DNA of 8,277 nucleotides, from assembly GCA_025927435.1 (NCBI GenBank), contig JAICLM010000085.1, forward strand, positions 1 to 8,277, in the 5' to 3' direction. Positions within the stretch are counted from its first letter, which is position 1. The number at the start of each line of letters is the position of its first letter. This DNA comes from Thermoleophilia bacterium. GTDB lineage: Bacteria; Actinomycetota; Thermoleophilia; Gaiellales; Gaiellaceae. Under the pieces are notes generated by a model, which was not told the DNA's origin, ran no database searches, and worked only from the letters and a program-made list of their open reading frames with translations. Shown in pieces: positions 1 through 4,940 of this stretch. Position numbers and translations under genes: made by a program.

Positions 1-1029
1 GTCGCCGCGCTGGTTCTCTTCCCCGGAGCAGGTGGAGGCGTCTACCCGTTCCACTGGATCGACTTCGTCGCGGTTCTCGGCGTCACGACGCTCGGCCTGC
101 TCGTGGCGCGCAGAGCGCGCGCCGCCGGGCCGCTCGTCGCGTTCTACGCGCTCTGGGGCCTCGGGAGTGTCGTCGTCTACATCGTGCCCACGCCGCTCGG
201 GGACAACTGGACGCGTCTGAGCGCGTTCGTCTTCCCCGTCATGCTTCTCACTGCGAGCCTCGCCGGGTTCCAGCCGCGACGTCTCGTCGTTCTCGCGCTG
301 GCTGCAGCGTTCGCCTTCAACCTCGTCCCCTACGCGCTGCTCGTTCCGTCCCGGCTCGGCAACGACACGCAGCAGGCGAGCTTCTGGCGGCCCGCGCTCG
401 ACTTCCTCCGGCAGCACGACCGGCCCGGCTTCCGGGTCGAGGTCGTACCGACGGCGGAGCACTGGGAGGCGTACTGGATCCCGAAGTCCGGCTTCCCGCT
501 CGCGCGCGGCTGGTACCGGCAGCTCGACGTCGCCGACAACCCGACGCTCTACGCGAACCATCTCCATGCCGTCGCGTATCGCCGCTGGCTGCGCTCGGCG
601 GCCGTCCGGTACGTCCTGCTCAGCAGGACCGCGCCGCTCGACTGGGAGGGCGGCCCGCAGGAGGCGCGTGTTCTGCGCTCGCCGAGCTCCGGCCTGAAGA
701 CCGTGTTCCGGAGCCGGGACTGGACGATCTATGAGCTGCCGCACGCGACGCCGCTCCTCACCGGCCCCGCGAAGCCCGTGATCACCTCGGTCGGGCACAC
801 GGCGATCCACGGGCAGGTCTTCGCCGCCGGGCGGTATCTGATGCGGGCCCACTACAGCCCGTACCTCCGCCTGCAGGGCGGCGGCTGCGTCGCGCCGGGG
901 CCGGGCAGGATGACGTACCTCGACCTCACGGGCCCGCAGCGGTTCGCACTCAGCGTCCCCGGCACGCCCGACGGCCTCGTGCGGGAGCTCGTCGGCGACA
1001 AGCAGGCCGAGACCTGCCCTTCGAGCTAG
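1..1029 (+). CDS. Multi-pass membrane protein, C-terminal part (5' end outside the window)
   Basis: The frame is open from base 1 to the TAG at 1027-1029 and gives 342 residues with no start visible, so the gene begins upstream. About four hydrophobic segments lie at residues 20-38, 44-63, 73-90 and 95-115. They are followed by a soluble region of about 225 residues rich in Trp, Tyr and Arg, with a Gly-rich stretch near residues 285-305. Membrane helices followed by a globular extracytoplasmic domain, together with the GDNWTRL segment between helices 2 and 3, recall large GT-C glycosyltransferase-like or YfhO/6-PTPS-related membrane proteins of actinobacteria. That resemblance is from memory and weak. 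No catalytic residues can be named because the N-terminal part is missing. A GTG at 103 could start a shorter version, but coding character continues upstream of it. The coding call is firm; the function is unknown. Confidence 0.72.
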   Translation, partial: VAALVLFPGAGGGVYPFHWIDFVAVLGVTTLGLLVARRARAAGPLVAFYALWGLGSVVVYIVPTPLGDNWTRLSAFVFPVMLLTASLAGFQPRRLVVLALAAAFAFNLVPYALLVPSRLGNDTQQASFWRPALDFLRQHDRPGFRVEVVPTAEHWEAYWIPKSGFPLARGWYRQLDVADNPTLYANHLHAVAYRRWLRSAAVRYVLLSRTAPLDWEGGPQEARVLRSPSSGLKTVFRSRDWTIYELPHATPLLTGPAKPVITSVGHTAIHGQVFAAGRYLMRAHYSPYLRLQGGGCVAPGPGRMTYLDLTGPQRFALSVPGTPDGLVRELVGDKQAETCPSS

Positions 1030-1041
1030 CGATTCCCTGAG

Positions 1042-1065
1042 CCGGATCCAGGTCGCCCGATCCGG
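1042..1065. repeat. Inverted repeat / possible hairpin after the membrane protein gene
   Basis: CCGGATC at 1042-1048 and GATCCGG at 1059-1065 form a perfect 7-bp stem around a 10-base loop, 12 bases after the TAG of the upstream gene. No T-run follows, so a classic intrinsic terminator is not supported. It could still be a 3' stabilising hairpin. An arm of this length is not remarkable in GC-rich DNA. Confidence 0.3.
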
Positions 1066-1085
1066 ACGATGCCGCGACCGGCCAC

Positions 1086-1093
1086 GAGGGGGA
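1086..1093 (+). promoter_or_regulatory. Ribosome binding site for the GAP/Sap-like gene
   Basis: GAGGGGGA lies about 10 bases before the GTG at 1104. No other ATG, GTG or TTG occurs in that frame close by, so this site fixes the start. Confidence 0.55.
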
Positions 1094-1103
1094 ATGTGCG
1101 CTG

Positions 1104-1772
1104 GTGGACTGGGTTTACCTCGAGCTGGTGCTCGTCTCGATCGCGGCGATGCTCTCGCCCACGACGCTGACGTTCTCCGTGCTGGCGCTCGTGCTCGCCG
1201 AGCGCCCTCTTCGGACGGGGATCTGGTTCTACCTCGGCGCCTTTGCGATCACCATCGTGATCGGGGTGGCGGCGGCATTCGTCCTCGGCGACAGCGCGGC
1301 CCCCTCCGCGAACGGCGAGCGGAAGACGTGGGTCTCGATCTTCGACCTCGTGGCCGGCGTCGCCCTGCTCCTCTACGTCGCGCGCACCTGGCGCCGGCCG
1401 TTCGCCGAGAAGACGACGAAAGGCATGGTCGACAAGATGACCGCGGTCGCGTCCTCGCCCTGGATCGCCGTCGTCGCGGCCGGCGCGACGCTCGCGAACC
1501 CCGGCGGCTTCATCCCCCTGGCGCTGAAGGCGATCTCGGAGACCGATCCGACGAAGGCGGGATATACCGCGCAGTGGATCGGGTTCACGGTCGTTTCGCT
1601 CCTGCCGCTCAGCATTGCGATCGTGCTGCTGCTCGTCTCGCGGGACTGGGCGGAGCGAATCCTGGGCCGCACGCGTTTCTGGCTCGAGGGACATCTGCGG
1701 GTGATCGCGTCCGTGATCATCTTCCTGCTCGCGGTGTCCCTGCTGCGCAACGGGATCTCCGGGCTGCGCTAA
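1104..1772 (+). CDS. GAP/Sap-like (SfLAP) six-helix integral membrane protein
   Basis: This 222-residue protein is almost entirely hydrophobic, with about six predicted membrane helices near residues 4-32, 39-62, 76-95, 118-140, 155-178 and 198-214. Helix 1 ends in a SPTT segment (18-21), followed by short basic loops. This matches my memory of the actinobacterial GAP family (Sap, sulfolipid-1-addressing protein), a LysE-like group of six-helix proteins linked to export of lipids or small molecules. In mycobacteria, family members act with glycopeptidolipid and sulfolipid export, but the substrate here cannot be read from the sequence. An ANPGG motif at 131-135 breaks helix 4, as is common in LysE-type transporters. 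Translation starts at GTG 1104 behind a purine-rich site. The gene stands alone, 74 bases after the previous gene and 34 before the next. Family assignment is moderately sure; function is open. Confidence 0.72.
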   Translation: MDWVYLELVLVSIAAMLSPTTLTFSVLALVLAERPLRTGIWFYLGAFAITIVIGVAAAFVLGDSAAPSANGERKTWVSIFDLVAGVALLLYVARTWRRPFAEKTTKGMVDKMTAVASSPWIAVVAAGATLANPGGFIPLALKAISETDPTKAGYTAQWIGFTVVSLLPLSIAIVLLLVSRDWAERILGRTRFWLEGHLRVIASVIIFLLAVSLLRNGISGLR

Positions 1773-1790
1773 CCGCCCGCCGGTCGCTGC

Positions 1791-1796
1791 TACGGT
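1791..1796 (+). promoter_or_regulatory. Possible -10 element for the FmdB-like gene
   Basis: TACGGT fits the actinobacterial TANNNT pattern and ends 10 bases before the GTG at 1807. No SD sequence is visible in the 34-base gap, so transcription may start at or just before the start codon. No -35 box is seen. This is inference from spacing only. Confidence 0.3.
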
Positions 1797-1806
1797 CTGC
1801 AGCACG

Positions 1807-2013
1807 GTGCCGATCTACGAGTACGTGTGCATGGAGTGCGAGTCGCACTTCGAGGAGCTCGTTCGCGGCGAGGAGCAGGTCGCGTGTCCCGATTGCGCCG
1901 CCACGAACGTCTCGCGTCAGTTCTCCTCCTTCGCCGTTCACGGCGTGACCAAGGTCGCGTCCGGCGGTGGCGGTGGCGGGTGCTGTGGCGGCTCGTGCGG
2001 CTGCGGCCACTAG
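1807..2013 (+). CDS. FmdB family small zinc ribbon protein
   Basis: This 68-residue protein opens with MPIYEYVC, the hallmark of the FmdB/CxxC_CxxC_SSSS putative regulatory family. Two Cys pairs, C8-x2-C11 and C27-x2-C30, are spaced to bind one zinc ion as a ribbon. The tail is a Gly6 run (residues 53-58) followed by Cys59, Cys60, Cys64, Cys66 and a final His68. Such Gly/Cys-rich tails are familiar in the family, but their role is not known to me. FmdB was named for a proposed regulator of formamidase/amidase genes; most members are uncharacterised, so no specific target is claimed. The start is GTG 1807 because the family motif begins exactly there. No SD is present. greA starts 7 bases after the stop, which suggests co-transcription with greA and the glycosylase gene. 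Confidence 0.88.
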   Translation: MPIYEYVCMECESHFEELVRGEEQVACPDCAATNVSRQFSSFAVHGVTKVASGGGGGGCCGGSCGCGH

Positions 2014-2020
2014 CTCCGTC

Positions 2021-2491
2021 ATGACCCGGGGGGCTGAAGACGGCGAGCTGCTGACGCCGGCCGCGCACGCGCAGCTCGAGGCCGAGCTCGCCGAGCTCGA
2101 GGGGCCCAAGCGCCAGGAGGTCGTGCAGGCGATCGCAACGGCGAGGGCGCACGGCGACCTCTCCGAGAACTTCGAGTACCACGCCGCGAAGAACGAGCAG
2201 GGTCTGCTCGAGGCGCGCATCAGGGTTCTGCGCCACCGGCTCCAGCACGCGACGATCGTCGACGAGGCGGAGGCCGCGGCGAGCGGCGTCGTCACGGTCG
2301 GTTCCCGGGTCGAGCTCGAGCGGGAGGATGGCACGCGGCAGGAGCTCGAGATCACGAGCGTCGGAGGCGTCTCGCCCGACTCGCCCGTCGGACGGGCGCT
2401 GCTCGGCAAGGCGCCCGGCGACGAGATCGAGGTGGACGCGCCGCGCGGCCGCTGGCGGGCGAAGATCGTGTCCGTCGGGCGTGCCTCGTAG
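2021..2491 (+). CDS. greA: Transcription elongation factor GreA
   Basis: The 156-residue protein has the usual GreA length and plan. An N-terminal antiparallel coiled coil (about residues 10-80) is followed by an FKBP-like domain (about 90-156). The tip of the coil carries GDLSEN (45-50) then EYHAAK. Asp46 and Glu49 correspond to the acidic pair that reaches the RNA polymerase active site and helps Mg2+-dependent cleavage of backtracked transcripts. The C-terminal domain shows the family signature SPDSPVGRALLG and PGDEIEV. GreA rescues arrested polymerase and improves fidelity in the cytoplasm. ATG 2021 is chosen over an earlier in-frame candidate at 1967 because the latter lies inside the upstream FmdB gene and adds non-homologous sequence. 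No SD precedes it; the 7-base gap implies coupling to the upstream gene. Its stop codon lies inside the next gene's likely -10 hexamer. Confidence 0.95.
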   Translation: MTRGAEDGELLTPAAHAQLEAELAELEGPKRQEVVQAIATARAHGDLSENFEYHAAKNEQGLLEARIRVLRHRLQHATIVDEAEAAASGVVTVGSRVELEREDGTRQELEITSVGGVSPDSPVGRALLGKAPGDEIEVDAPRGRWRAKIVSVGRAS

Positions 2492-2494
2492 ACT
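2489..2494 (+). promoter_or_regulatory. Probable -10 element for the uracil-DNA glycosylase gene (leaderless start)
   Basis: TAGACT matches TANNNT and ends 7 bases before ATG 2502, the spacing expected if transcription begins at the A of the start codon. The first three bases are the greA stop codon. No SD is present between the genes, which fits a leaderless mRNA. No -35 sequence is recognisable. Confidence 0.42.
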
Positions 2495-2501
2495 CGCCGC
2501 C

Positions 2502-3167
2502 ATGAGTGCGATGCCCCTCGCGCCCGCGGAGACGCTAGAGGCCTACGGGGCATCGGCCGCGGGGTGCACGCGCTGCCGGCTCGCACAGGGACGGACGCAG
2601 GTCGTGTTCGGCGCCGGCAATCCGCGCGCCGACCTGATGTTCGTCGGCGAGGCGCCGGGCTTTCACGAGGACAAGCAAGGCGTCCCGTTCGTGGGCCAGG
2701 CGGGCAAGCTGCTCGACGGTCTGCTCGCCGGCGTCCAGCTCCGCCGCGAGGACGTCTACATCGCGAACGTCCTCAAGTGCCGGCCGCCCGGCAACCGCGA
2801 TCCGCAGCCGGACGAGATCGAGGCATGCGAGCCGCACCTCTTCCGCCAGATCGAGCTGATCGAGCCGAAGGTGATCGCGACACTCGGCAACTTCGCCACC
2901 AAGCTCCTCTCCGGTCGCCCGCTCGGGATCACCCGCGTGCACGGTCAGGAGCAGGAGCTCACGATCGCGGGCCGCAGCCTCCTGCTGTATCCGATCTACC
3001 ACCCGGCTGCCGCGCTCTACACGCCGGCGATGCTGAAAGTGCTCGAGTCGGACTTCGCCCGCCTGCCCGGGCTCCTCGGCGCGACTCTCGACCCCGCGCC
3101 ACTCGAGGCCATGCCCGAGCCGCAGCCGGCGGTCACCGCCCCCGCAGAGCAGCTCGGCTTGTTCTAG
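2502..3167 (+). CDS. Family 4 uracil-DNA glycosylase (iron-sulfur type)
   Basis: The 221-residue protein matches the thermostable 4Fe-4S uracil-DNA glycosylases that remove uracil from DNA to start base excision repair. Four Cys are placed to hold the cluster: C22-x2-C25 near the N-terminus, then C93 and C109. Motif 1 is GEAPG (49-53), continuing as EDKQGVPFVGQAGKLL, which carries the uracil-binding pocket. NVLKCRPPGNR follows at 89-99. Motif 2 is HPAAALY at 167-173, with the conserved His. The KRRIH-type insertion of UdgX is absent, so a family 4 enzyme is favoured. A Pro/Ala-rich linker (about 190-216) ends in QLGLF, which resembles a bacterial sliding-clamp-binding motif. ATG 2502 is used; the frame is open upstream, but those codons overlap greA. 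The stop overlaps the stop of the opposing DUF1330 gene. Confidence 0.93.
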   Translation: MSAMPLAPAETLEAYGASAAGCTRCRLAQGRTQVVFGAGNPRADLMFVGEAPGFHEDKQGVPFVGQAGKLLDGLLAGVQLRREDVYIANVLKCRPPGNRDPQPDEIEACEPHLFRQIELIEPKVIATLGNFATKLLSGRPLGITRVHGQEQELTIAGRSLLLYPIYHPAAALYTPAMLKVLESDFARLPGLLGATLDPAPLEAMPEPQPAVTAPAEQLGLF

Positions 3168-3463
3168 AGCGGCTCGTCGAGCCCCTGCACGGCGACCATG
3201 CGGAGGTTCGCTGCGCCCTCGCGCAGACGCCTGGCCTCCTGGTACTGCCGCGAGTCGTACCAGCGCTTCGCGGCCTCGAGGTCGGGGAACTCGAGGACGA
3301 CGAGCCGCGAGGGACTCCAGTCGCCCTCGAGCACACGAAGCTCGCCGCCGCGCACCACGAACCGGCCGCCGCCGGCATGCACGGCGCCCGGCGACGCGGC
3401 CTTGTACTGCTCGTACTGCTCCGGGTCGTGCACGTCGGTCTCGACGATCACGTAGGCGGGCAT
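3164..3463 (-). CDS. DUF1330 family protein (dimeric alpha/beta-barrel type)
   Basis: The 99-residue minus-strand protein begins MPAYVIVETDVHDPEQY and carries the DUF1330 pattern: a Gly-Gly-Arg-Phe then RGG (about residues 31-40), LEGDW (45-49), a VVLEFPD strand (55-61), then AKRWYDSRQYQEARRLR (65-81). These small ferredoxin-like-fold proteins form dimers. Members are mostly uncharacterised, and no enzyme activity can be assigned. It is the only leftward gene in the window. Its stop shares CTAG with the glycosylase stop, and its ATG is 15 bp from tsaE. The ATG at 3461-3463 exactly precedes the family's N-terminal motif, although the frame is open far upstream. A TACGAT sits 6 bases before the ATG on its own strand, suggesting leaderless expression. 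It may be a recent insertion between two operons, but its composition resembles its neighbours. Confidence 0.88.
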   Translation of the reverse strand: MPAYVIVETDVHDPEQYEQYKAASPGAVHAGGGRFVVRGGELRVLEGDWSPSRLVVLEFPDLEAAKRWYDSRQYQEARRLREGAANLRMVAVQGLDEPL

Positions 3464-3465
3464 GC

Positions 3466-3471
3466 TTGGAT
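3466..3471 (+). promoter_or_regulatory. Possible -10 element for the tsaE operon
   Basis: TTGGAT ends 7 bases before the GTG at 3479, and no SD sequence is present. The match to TANNNT is imperfect at position 2. It shares two bases with the opposing -10 candidate of the DUF1330 gene. Confidence 0.3.
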
Positions 3472-3475
3472 CGTA
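3470..3475 (-). promoter_or_regulatory. Probable -10 element for the DUF1330 gene (leaderless start)
   Basis: Read on the minus strand, TACGAT lies 6 bases before the ATG. It is a good TANNNT match, and the spacing suits transcription starting at the start codon. No SD is visible on that strand. Confidence 0.42.
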
Positions 3476-3478
3476 CGC

Positions 3479-3889
3479 GTGGAGCTGCAGAGCGATTCGC
3501 CCGAGGAGACCGAGGAGCTGGCGGCGGAGCTCGCGCTTCGGCTCTCGCTCGGCGACGTCGTCACCGTCGCTGGCGAGCTCGGCTCCGGCAAGACGACGTT
3601 CGTCCGCGGCGCGTGCGGCGCGCTCGGCGTGCGCGAGCGGGTCACGAGTCCCACGTACACCATCGGCCACCGCTACCACGGCGACGGCGTCGAGGTCTCG
3701 CACGTCGACCTCTACCGGTTCGAAGGCGTCTCGCCGGCGGAGTGGGGAGACCTCGAGCCGTACTTCGAGGGGGCGATCGCCTTCGTCGAATGGCCGGAGG
3801 CGGGGGAGGGCGTCTTGCCGTCCCCTCGCTACGCGGTGCGTTTGCGGCATGCTGGCGCTGGGAGAGCGGTGGAGATCGAGGAGTGTTGA
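3479..3889 (+). CDS. tsaE: tRNA t6A biosynthesis ATPase TsaE
   Basis: The 136-residue P-loop protein has a Walker A GELGSGKTT (32-40), the TSPTYT segment (56-61), HVDLYR (75-80) and FVEWPE (102-107), all in TsaE order and spacing. TsaE is the cytoplasmic ATPase that binds the TsaB-TsaD heterodimer and supports repeated rounds of N6-threonylcarbamoyl-adenosine formation at position 37 of ANN-decoding tRNAs. GTG 3479 is chosen because it begins a family-like N-terminus (strand, then SPEETEELA helix) and is the only plausible start after the divergent DUF1330 ATG. No SD is visible, and a -10-like hexamer 7 bases upstream suggests a leaderless mRNA. It overlaps tsaB by 7 bases and so is probably the first gene of tsaE-tsaB-rimI-tsaD. 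Length is slightly below the usual 140-160 residues, with all core motifs present. Confidence 0.93.
   Translation: MELQSDSPEETEELAAELALRLSLGDVVTVAGELGSGKTTFVRGACGALGVRERVTSPTYTIGHRYHGDGVEVSHVDLYRFEGVSPAEWGDLEPYFEGAIAFVEWPEAGEGVLPSPRYAVRLRHAGAGRAVEIEEC
3871..3874 (+). promoter_or_regulatory. Ribosome binding site deciding the tsaB start
   Basis: GGAG lies 8 bases before the GTG at 3883, inside the end of tsaE. The adjacent TTG at 3886 is also in frame, but it would be 11 bases from this site and only 2 from the next purine run. The GTG is therefore preferred. Confidence 0.5.
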
Positions 3890-4479
3890 CGCTGGCCTTC
3901 GATACGGCGACCGCGGTCGCGACGAGCGCGCTCGTGGACGGCGACGAGGTGCTCGCGGAGCGAGTCTCACGGGCGCAAACGCTGCTCGAGGACGTGGACG
4001 CGCTGCTGCGCCAGGCGGGCGCCCATCCGTCCGATCTCGGCCGGCTCGCGGTCGGCCTCGGCCCCGGCAGCTTCACCGGAGTCCGCATCGGGCTCGCGAC
4101 CGCGCGCGGGCTCGCGCTCTCGCTCGGGCTTCGCGGCTCGGGCGTCTCGACCCTGGCCGCGCTCGCCGCCGGCGCTCCCGGCGGGCTGCCGGTGGTCGAC
4201 GCGAAGCGGCGCGAGGTCTTCACGCTCGTGGACGGCGAGGCGCAAGTTCTCGCTCCCGCAGACCTGCCTCTGGATGAAGGCGCCCTCTGCGTCGGCGACG
4301 GCGCGAAGCGCTACCGGCAGCTGCTCGAGGAGCGCGGCGCGGTCGTGCCGCCGGACGACGACGAGCGCCACCTGCCGCGCGCCCGCTTCCACGCCGCGCT
4401 GGCCGGCGAGCCCCGGCCGGTGGACGAGCTCGAGCCTCTGTACCTCCGCGTCCCCGATGCCGACAGGAACGTCCAGTGA
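3883..4479 (+). CDS. tsaB: tRNA t6A biosynthesis protein TsaB (YeaZ)
   Basis: The 198-residue ASKHA-fold protein begins with the phosphate-1-like LAFDTAT strand-turn (residues 4-10). It carries the family signature GLGPGSFTGVRIGLATARGL (58-77), DAKRREVFT (106-114) and a C-terminal YLRVPDA (187-193). TsaB is the non-catalytic partner that dimerises with TsaD; the dimer then uses threonylcarbamoyl-AMP from TsaC to modify tRNA. Many TsaB proteins are about 220-230 residues, so this one is compact, mainly in the C-terminal half. GTG 3883 is preferred for its SD; TTG 3886 is the alternative. It overlaps tsaE by 7 bases at its start and shares GTGA with rimI at its end, so translational coupling is likely. 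Confidence 0.92.
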   Translation: MLTLAFDTATAVATSALVDGDEVLAERVSRAQTLLEDVDALLRQAGAHPSDLGRLAVGLGPGSFTGVRIGLATARGLALSLGLRGSGVSTLAALAAGAPGGLPVVDAKRREVFTLVDGEAQVLAPADLPLDEGALCVGDGAKRYRQLLEERGAVVPPDDDERHLPRARFHAALAGEPRPVDELEPLYLRVPDADRNVQ

Positions 4480-4940
4480 CCACGATCGAGCTGCGCCGCC
4501 TCGTCCTCGGCGATCTCCTCGACGTCGAGGAGATCGAGCGCCGCTCGTACCCGACGCCGTGGTCGCGCTCGATGTTCGCCGGCGAGCTCGCGAAGCCGAG
4601 CTCGATCTGCCTCGGCGCGTTCGAGGCGGAAGGCGAGGACGGCGCGCTCGTCGGGTACCTGATCGTCTCGCGCTACGTCGACGCCTGGCATGTGATGAAC
4701 GTCGCCGTCGATCCCGACCACCGCGGCCGCGGCGTGGCAACCATGCTCCTCGAGCGGCTGTTCGACCTCACCGCCGACGACGCCCGGCGCGGCTACACGC
4801 TCGAAGTGCGCGTCTCGAACGAGAAGGCGATCGACCTCTACGAGCGCCTCGGCTTCCGCTCGCGCGGCCTTCGGCGCGGCTACTACACGGACAACCGCGA
4901 GGACGCGCTGATCATGTGGAAGGACCCGGTCGCACGCTGA
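4476..4940 (+). CDS. rimI: GNAT acetyltransferase RimI-like
   Basis: The 154-residue protein is a single GNAT domain. Acetyl-CoA motif A reads VAVDPDHRGRGVATMLLERL (76-95), with the pyrophosphate-binding R-G-R-G-V-A turn. Motif B follows as LEVRVSNEKAIDLYERLGF (109-127) and YYTDNREDALIM (136-147). The N-terminal PTPWSRSMF segment (26-34) is typical of RimI. In Escherichia coli RimI acetylates the N-terminus of ribosomal protein S18; actinobacterial homologues act on other N-termini too, so the substrate is inferred only. The GTG start shares GTGA with the tsaB stop, and an AGGA lies 7 bases upstream (4465-4468). rimI between tsaB and tsaD is a widespread arrangement in bacteria. The 3' end overlaps the proposed tsaD start by 25 bases. 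Confidence 0.92.
   Translation: MTTIELRRLVLGDLLDVEEIERRSYPTPWSRSMFAGELAKPSSICLGAFEAEGEDGALVGYLIVSRYVDAWHVMNVAVDPDHRGRGVATMLLERLFDLTADDARRGYTLEVRVSNEKAIDLYERLGFRSRGLRRGYYTDNREDALIMWKDPVAR

Noticed and set aside
2070..2102. Repeated GAGCTCG/CTCGAG units
   Set aside because: These are GAG and CTC codons of the Glu/Leu-rich GreA coiled coil, not a DNA-level repeat.
2564..3478. A plus-strand frame open upstream of tsaE, suggesting an N-terminal extension
   Set aside because: It is out of frame over the glycosylase and antisense over DUF1330, both well-supported genes. The TsaE domain starts at GTG 3479.
4274..4915. The tsaD frame stays open about 640 bases upstream, suggesting a 541-residue fusion protein
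   Set aside because: The upstream part lies over tsaB and rimI in another frame and reads as low-complexity Arg/Pro/Ala. The TsaD domain begins near 4937.
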